DNA of 9,654 nucleotides from DASQLQ01 sp035629935 (GTDB lineage Bacteria; Actinomycetota; CADDZG01; WHSQ01), in NCBI GenBank assembly GCA_035629935.1, contig DASQLQ010000174.1, positions 1 through 9,654 of the forward strand, written 5' to 3'. Shown piece after piece: positions 6,047-9,654 of this stretch. Every line of letters begins with the position of its first letter. Within the stretch, counting starts at the first letter, position 1. Made by a program: the position numbers and the translations under genes. The notes beneath the pieces were generated by a model. The model searched no databases and was not told the DNA's origin. It worked only from the letters and a program-made list of their open reading frames with translations.

Positions 6047-7759
6047 ATGAACTCACGAGCCGCTCGGCTCCTAGCCGGGCTTGTCCTTCTGGCGAGCGTT
6101 GCATCCTGCACCTCTGTTAGCGATGCCCTCGAAGAAGGACCGCAAGACGTGGTGAACCAGTTCGTCGCGGCCTGGAACGCGGAGGACTTCGAGACGATCA
6201 ACGCATTGATGCCCGACACGCCCGAGAAGCAGAAGTGGCACTCGGGGGCCATGAGGGTCTTCTTCGAGAAGGTTCTCGCCGACGGGCACTTCACCGACTT
6301 CGAAGTCAGGGCCGACGTGATCGGCGAGCCCGAAGGGGACGATGCAGAGGTCCAGTTCGCAATCTCATACGAATCCGAAGTTACCCGAGAGCCGGTCGAG
6401 TTCCAGGGTCGGCTGCCCGTGCACCGCGAGACGGACGGATGGGTGGTGAAGTGGGCTCGAAACTTCGTCTGGGCTGGATACAAGGCAGATCGTTTCCGTG
6501 TCGACGAGAAGTGGCCTCAGCGCGCATCGATACTCGATCGCGATGGCAAGAAGATGGCCACGGGAGCCGCCGACTCCCGGAGATATCAATTCGGATCAGT
6601 CGGAGGCACCACGATCGGGCACCTCGAACCTCCACCCAAGAACGCCGGCTTCGATCGGCTCGTTGGGGGCTCCGGCCTTGAAGCTGCCTATGACGAAGAG
6701 CTCGCGGGGGAGCCGAGGACAACTCTCCACCTGATCCGCAATGGCCGTTCGATCCTGAGACTCGGTTCCAAGAAGGGGAGTCCCAGCGCACCGTTGCGAA
6801 CGACGCTCGATATGGATGTGCAGAGCGCCGCGGAGGCTGCTCTTGGATCGACCCCGGGTGGAGCGGTGGTGATGGATCCCGCCACCGGCGACATCCTGGC
6901 GGCGGTAGCGTCCTCACCATTCGCGCCCGGAAACTACGTGGGCGTGGCGGACATAGAGCCGTTCAACCGAGCCTTGTCGGGGCTCTACCCGCCGGGTTCC
7001 TCTTTGAAGGCGATGACTGCGTCTGCCGCGCTCGATTCCGGAACCGTGAAACCGAGTACGGATCTCACCGGCCCTAAGGAGTACCGCGGGGTTCGCAACT
7101 TCGAGTCCGGTGAGTTCGGCACCATCGATTTCGCCACCGCACTCGAGAACAGCGTCAACACCGCTTTCGCACAGGTTGCACTCAAGCTGGGCGCCAACCG
7201 TCTCTTTCGCTATGCCGAAGCATTCGGCTTCAATGAGCCACCCTCTATGCAGCTGCAAGCAGCTACATCTTCATTCCCCAAACCGCTCGATGAAGGTGAC
7301 TTGATGTGGGGGTCGATCGGACAAGCGCAGGTCTTGGCCACTCCGCTTCAGATGGCGAGCGTCGCTGCCACGATCGCGAACGATGGACGTCGGATGGAGC
7401 CCCGGATCGACGAACAGCTAAAGCCCACAGGCGAGCGCGCTATCACGGTGAAGACGGCTCGGACGATGCACGAGCTGATGCGTAACGTCGTGATCGGAGG
7501 CACCGGCGTCGCAGCCAATGTGACCGGGCTCGAGGTTGCCGGCAAGACCGGAACCGCCGAGGTCGACGTGGGCGGTCAACGCAAGAACCACGCATGGTTC
7601 ATCTGTTTCGCGCCGGCCCCCGACCCTCGGGTTGCGATCGCGGTCGTTGCCGAGTACGGAGGAATCGGGGGCGAGGTGGCCGCCCCGATAGCCCGCAACA
7701 TCCTCACGAGCATCTGGCCGCATCTGCCGAGTCCCAAGGGGAAGAAGAACAAGGGATGA
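6047..7759 (+). CDS. Penicillin-binding lipoprotein (class B, MecA_N/NTF2-like)
   Basis: This is a class B transpeptidase that would cross-link peptidoglycan on the outer face of the membrane. The 570-residue product starts with a lipoprotein signal: a basic N-terminus, a hydrophobic run, and the lipobox VASC with lipidation expected at C21. An NTF2-like MecA_N domain follows (about 34-145). A short linker or reduced dimerisation region comes next (about 155-265), then the transpeptidase domain (about 270-560). The active site is complete: SSLK with nucleophile S318 and K321, SVN at 369-371, and KTGT at 500-503. The IGQ..V.ATPLQMA phrase common in class B enzymes is also present. The layout resembles the mycobacterial penicillin-binding lipoprotein Rv2864c. 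The MecA_N domain alone does not imply beta-lactam resistance, since many actinobacterial housekeeping PBPs carry it. The gene starts 10 nt after rel with no strong ribosome site and ends in an ATGA overlap with dtd, so it is probably in one operon with both. Confidence 0.93.
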   Translation: MNSRAARLLAGLVLLASVASCTSVSDALEEGPQDVVNQFVAAWNAEDFETINALMPDTPEKQKWHSGAMRVFFEKVLADGHFTDFEVRADVIGEPEGDDAEVQFAISYESEVTREPVEFQGRLPVHRETDGWVVKWARNFVWAGYKADRFRVDEKWPQRASILDRDGKKMATGAADSRRYQFGSVGGTTIGHLEPPPKNAGFDRLVGGSGLEAAYDEELAGEPRTTLHLIRNGRSILRLGSKKGSPSAPLRTTLDMDVQSAAEAALGSTPGGAVVMDPATGDILAAVASSPFAPGNYVGVADIEPFNRALSGLYPPGSSLKAMTASAALDSGTVKPSTDLTGPKEYRGVRNFESGEFGTIDFATALENSVNTAFAQVALKLGANRLFRYAEAFGFNEPPSMQLQAATSSFPKPLDEGDLMWGSIGQAQVLATPLQMASVAATIANDGRRMEPRIDEQLKPTGERAITVKTARTMHELMRNVVIGGTGVAANVTGLEVAGKTGTAEVDVGGQRKNHAWFICFAPAPDPRVAIAVVAEYGGIGGEVAAPIARNILTSIWPHLPSPKGKKNKG

Positions 7760-8205
7760 GGGCCTGCGTTCAGCGCGCGACTCAGGCCAAGGTCACGATC
7801 GACGATCGCGTGACCGGCGAGATCGGGCACGGGGTGGTCGTCCTTCTGGGCATCTCGCCGGAGGACGGCGATGCCGAGGCCCGGTGGCTGGCGGACAAGG
7901 TGGCGAACCTTCGGATCTTCACCGACGCCGAGGGGAAGATGAATCAGAGCCTCCTGGACGTCGCGGGTGAAGCGCTGGTCGTCTCGCAATTCACGCTTTA
8001 CGGCGACGCCCGCAAGGGCCGGCGGCCGTCCTTCATCCGGGCTGCCGCCGGGCCGGAGGCCGAGCGCCTCTACGAGGCAGCCGTCGAGGCCTTCGAGGCC
8101 CTGGGGGTTCGGACTCAGACGGGGGAGTTCGGCGCCATGATGAAGGTCTCGCTCACGAACGACGGCCCCGTCACTATCCTGCTCGACTCCGAGAAAGCCT
8201 TCTGA
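7756..8205 (+). CDS. dtd: D-aminoacyl-tRNA deacylase
   Basis: Dtd removes D-amino acids (and glycine mischarged on tRNA-Ala) from tRNA, protecting translation; it is a cytosolic homodimer. The 149-residue product has the standard family length and opening MRACVQRATQAKV. The two active-site motifs are SQFTL at 77-81 and the cross-subunit Gly-cisPro motif within NDGPVT (135-140), with G137 and P138. I chose ATG 7756 because the protein then begins at the family's normal N-terminus. It also overlaps the PBP stop as ATGA, and a purine-rich AAGAAG (about 7743-7748) provides a ribosome site. The frame remains open upstream inside the PBP gene, but that part does not resemble Dtd. Dtd often lies next to rel in Gram-positive genomes; here a PBP gene separates them. 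Confidence 0.96.
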   Translation: MRACVQRATQAKVTIDDRVTGEIGHGVVVLLGISPEDGDAEARWLADKVANLRIFTDAEGKMNQSLLDVAGEALVVSQFTLYGDARKGRRPSFIRAAAGPEAERLYEAAVEAFEALGVRTQTGEFGAMMKVSLTNDGPVTILLDSEKAF

Positions 8206-8212
8206 ACCGAAT

Positions 8213-8242
8213 TTGCTTCCGGCGCCTGGAAAAATCTAGACT
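8213..8242 (+). promoter_or_regulatory. Promoter candidate for the pilus cassette
   Basis: A -35-like TTGCTT (8213-8218) and a good -10 TAGACT (8237-8242) are separated by 18 nt, within the range for the housekeeping sigma factor. Transcription would start near 8249-8251, about 30 nt before the preferred GTG at 8279. An imperfect inverted repeat, TTCCGG/TGGAA (8217-8231), lies in the spacer and could bind a regulator, but it is short. This is the only clear promoter-like sequence after rel, and it separates the dtd transcript from the tad-like genes. Confidence 0.55.
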
Positions 8243-8268
8243 TTCCGGGCAAATCGGGTGGGACGCTC

Positions 8269-8273
8269 GGAGG
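8269..8273 (+). promoter_or_regulatory. Ribosome binding site that sets the pilin-like start
   Basis: GGAGG lies 5 nt before GTG 8279. The frame is open to an earlier GTG at 8258, but that codon has no ribosome site and would place this perfect Shine-Dalgarno inside the gene. The later start is therefore preferred. Confidence 0.65.
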
Positions 8274-8278
8274 CTCGT

Positions 8279-8464
8279 GTGCTCGTCCTTTCTAACTGGC
8301 TCCTTAACAAACACGCCGACGAGCGCGGAGACGTGCCCGGCTGGGTCCTGATCGTTCTGATGACGAGCGCTCTCGTCGTCGCCATCTGGGGCGTCGCGCG
8401 CGACCGTTTGGTTGCGATCGTGTCGACCGCCCTGTCGACGGTGTGCGGAAGCCTCGGCTGCTAG
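8279..8464 (+). CDS. Small pilin-like membrane protein (Flp-like) of a tad cassette
   Basis: This 61-residue protein has a short hydrophilic leader, the phrase DERGDVPGW at 14-22, and one strong membrane helix at about 22-40. An amphipathic C-terminal segment ends in CGSLGC (C56 and C61). Its size, single helix and position ahead of TadE-like genes resemble Flp-type pilins. The 'RGDVPGWVLI.lMT' phrase recalls small proteins I remember from actinobacterial tad loci (from memory, not searched). A prepilin site would fall after G17, but the usual Glu at +5 is replaced by W22. It may therefore be a divergent pilin or a non-processed accessory protein. The start is GTG 8279, which has GGAGG 5 nt upstream; GTG 8258 would add 7 residues. 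The end overlaps the next gene by 22 nt. A cysteine as the very last residue is unusual. Confidence 0.72.
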   Translation: MLVLSNWLLNKHADERGDVPGWVLIVLMTSALVVAIWGVARDRLVAIVSTALSTVCGSLGC

Positions 8465-8838
8465 AACGCGGGTCGGCGCCCGTCGAGTCCATCTTTGCGA
8501 TCGTCTTCATCCTGTTCCTGGCTCTCGGCGTGATCGAAGTCGCATTCGCGCTGTACGGGCGCAACGTCGTGATGTCGTCTGCTCACGAGGGCGCTCGTGC
8601 TGCAGTCGAGTACGGACGCGATCCTCAGCAAGCAGCAGCGATAGCTGAAGACACCGTTAGAAGAGCGGCCGGTGCCCTCGTGAGTGACCTTCGCGTAGCC
8701 GTCAGTACGACTTCGAGTGGCGGCACCTCCACGGTTCGGGTCCGCGTTCAGGGGTTAGTCGATCCGTTCGGGCCCGTGCCTTTCACGATGCCGGTGGACA
8801 CACTGGTTAGCGCGACGAGAGAAGTGCTGCCTCGGTGA
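8443..8838 (+). CDS. TadE-like pseudopilin
   Basis: This 131-residue protein is of the TadE type. TadE proteins are membrane-anchored minor pseudopilins needed to assemble Flp pili in Tad systems. A basic N-terminus leads to ERGSAPVES at 8-16, a class III prepilin site with G10 as the last leader residue and E15 at +5. One hydrophobic helix follows (about 17-38) and then the family's RNVVMSSAHEGARAA. The rest is a Thr/Ser/Val-rich extracytoplasmic domain. The GTG start lies inside the end of the pilin-like gene (22 nt overlap) and has no Shine-Dalgarno. No other common start codon exists before the conserved motif, so translation probably depends on coupling. The stop overlaps the next start as GTGA. 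Confidence 0.85.
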   Translation: MRKPRLLERGSAPVESIFAIVFILFLALGVIEVAFALYGRNVVMSSAHEGARAAVEYGRDPQQAAAIAEDTVRRAAGALVSDLRVAVSTTSSGGTSTVRVRVQGLVDPFGPVPFTMPVDTLVSATREVLPR

Positions 8839-9260
8839 GGCGCCGCTGCGAGAGGGGGAGCGCGCTGATCGAGTCGATGCTCCTCGGGCTGATCTTGCTC
8901 GTCCCCGTCATCTGGGCACTCGGTGTCCTGGCCGATCTACACCGGAGCGCGCTCGCGGCAAATGCGGCCGCCCGGGATGCAGGGCTTGCCGCGGCGAGAT
9001 CCAGTGACATAGCCATGGCCGATGCATCGATCAAAGAGATGGTCCACAGGTCGTTCGCGGACCACGAGCTCGATGCCACCGAGGCGCGGGTTCGTTGGAC
9101 GAGCTCAACGGGTTTGCAGCGTGGTGGGACCGTTGAGATAGAGGTTTCGTATCCGGTCACTGTGGTGCAGGCCCCCTTCCTTGGACGCGTGGCCGGACCT
9201 TCCATCTGGATCAACGCACGACACGTCGGCCGGATCGATCCATTTCGGAGTCGCGAGTGA
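8835..9260 (+). CDS. Second TadE/TadF-like pseudopilin
   Basis: This 141-residue protein is built like the preceding one. It has a basic start, the class III site RGSALIES (G8 as last leader residue, E13 at +5), a hydrophobic helix at about 14-33, and an extracytoplasmic domain. The Ala-rich stretch after the helix (AANAAARDAGLAAA) is typical of TadE/TadF proteins. Whether it fills the TadE or the TadF role cannot be told from sequence. The GTG start overlaps the upstream stop as GTGA; a purine-rich GAGAGAAG (8817-8824) about 10 nt upstream is a weak ribosome site. The stop overlaps the next GTG in the same way. Paired TadE-like genes are common in actinobacterial tad clusters. Confidence 0.78.
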   Translation: MRRRCERGSALIESMLLGLILLVPVIWALGVLADLHRSALAANAAARDAGLAAARSSDIAMADASIKEMVHRSFADHELDATEARVRWTSSTGLQRGGTVEIEVSYPVTVVQAPFLGRVAGPSIWINARHVGRIDPFRSRE

Positions 9261-9654
9261 GAACGGATAGCGAGGCCGGTCAGATTTCCGTACTGGTTCT
9301 AGGCCTTGCGCTCATCGCCTTTGCCGTGGCCGGTGTCGCGATCGATGGTACGCGGGCGTTCCTCTTCCGCCGGGCGTTACAGGATGTAGCCGACGCGGCT
9401 GCGCTCGGAGGGGCGGGGGAGCTCGATAGGCAGGCGTATTACAGATCGGGGGGCCGTTCAGTCGCCGTCGACGACCGAGCGGCGCTCAGTCAGGTATCGA
9501 GGATCCTCGCAGTGCGCGGTCTGGAAGCGTCGGCCATGATTCGGGTCGACGATGATGCAGTCGCTGTCGTCCTGAGAGGTGAGGTTCCCACGACGTTCTT
9601 GGGTGTGGTTGGGATCGCGCACATCCCGGTAGCGACGGAAGCTAGAGCAGCTCC
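9257..9654 (+). CDS. TadG-like pilus assembly protein (N-terminal part, cut by window end)
   Basis: An open frame begins at GTG 9257, overlapping the previous stop as GTGA, with GGAG at 9247-9250 and a 6 nt spacer. It stays open to the window end (132 codons plus two bases). The N-terminus has EAGQISVLVLG, a membrane helix at about 10-29, and then the family phrase RRALQDVADAAALGGAGEL at about 38-55. This is characteristic of the TadE/TadG-like putative pilus-assembly domain, in which a helix is followed by a 'D..ra......lQ..aDaaALa.A' segment. Unlike the two preceding proteins it lacks the +5 glutamate (G8 is followed by Q-I-S-V-L), which is usual for TadG, a protein not thought to be processed as a pilin. 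Its full length and any C-terminal domain lie outside the window. Confidence 0.8.
   Translation, partial: MRTDSEAGQISVLVLGLALIAFAVAGVAIDGTRAFLFRRALQDVADAAALGGAGELDRQAYYRSGGRSVAVDDRAALSQVSRILAVRGLEASAMIRVDDDAVAVVLRGEVPTTFLGVVGIAHIPVATEARAA

Noticed and set aside
6034..6049. TAACTACGTCTAG just before the PBP start as a leaderless promoter
   Set aside because: No hexamer at the correct distance ends in the required T, and the 10 nt gap after rel is better explained by co-transcription.
7594..7755. Upstream extension of the dtd frame into the PBP gene
   Set aside because: Dtd homologues begin at MRACVQRA, and the ATGA overlap is a standard coupling arrangement.
3737..8240. CTAGA recurring at gene boundaries (near 3737, 6043 and 8236) as a possible shared regulatory word
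   Set aside because: CTAG also occurs inside genes (for example near 1113, 3160, 3316, 8459 and 9642), so there is no clear boundary enrichment beyond the two -10 elements already listed.
1..9654. Search by eye for CRISPR arrays, tRNA genes, insertion sequences and long direct repeats
   Set aside because: None was seen. Nearly all bases belong to the recognised genes, and the three small gaps are too short for such elements.

Overview
This window is a bacterial chromosome segment, almost certainly from an actinobacterium (Actinomycetota). The gene order yajC-secD-secF-apt-rel is the one found in Streptomyces and Mycobacterium. The sequence is GC-rich, GTG starts are frequent, and several starts look leaderless. 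The order after rel does not match the familiar model genera, and I cannot name a class or genus. Every convincing gene lies on the + strand, and coding density is very high. The only gaps above 30 nt are about 62 nt (apt to the small gene), 34 nt (small gene to rel) and about 73 nt (dtd to the pilus cassette). I see no tRNA, rRNA, CRISPR array, insertion sequence or attachment site.

Region 1 (1-3372) is the accessory Sec module. It holds the C-terminus of YajC, SecD and SecF (joined by an ATGA overlap), and apt, whose ribosome binding site overlaps the secF stop codon. YajC, SecD and SecF form the membrane complex that helps SecYEG complete protein export. Apt salvages adenine to AMP.

Region 2 (3373-6036) holds a 90-residue DUF7662-like protein inserted between apt and rel, followed by a full-length bifunctional (p)ppGpp synthetase/hydrolase (Rel). 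Both genes lack a Shine-Dalgarno sequence, and each has a -10-like hexamer placed for leaderless or near-leaderless transcription.

Region 3 (6047-8205) holds a penicillin-binding lipoprotein with an NTF2-like (MecA_N) domain and all three transpeptidase motifs. It is joined by an ATGA overlap to dtd, which encodes D-aminoacyl-tRNA deacylase. rel, the PBP gene and dtd are packed tightly enough to be one operon, linking the stringent response, wall cross-linking and clearance of D-amino acids from tRNA.

Region 4 (8206-9654) starts with its own promoter and begins a Tad/Flp-type pilus cassette: a small pilin-like membrane protein, two TadE-like pseudopilins with G/xxxxE cleavage sites, and the start of a TadG-like protein that runs off the window. 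All four use GTG starts and overlap one another. No Tad ATPase, platform protein or prepilin peptidase is visible, so this is either the front of a larger locus or a satellite cassette.

Most of the window is conserved housekeeping DNA. The least ordinary parts are the DUF7662-like insertion, the cysteine pairs in SecD and SecF, the PBP lodged between rel and dtd, and the pilus cassette with its divergent pilin-like first gene.
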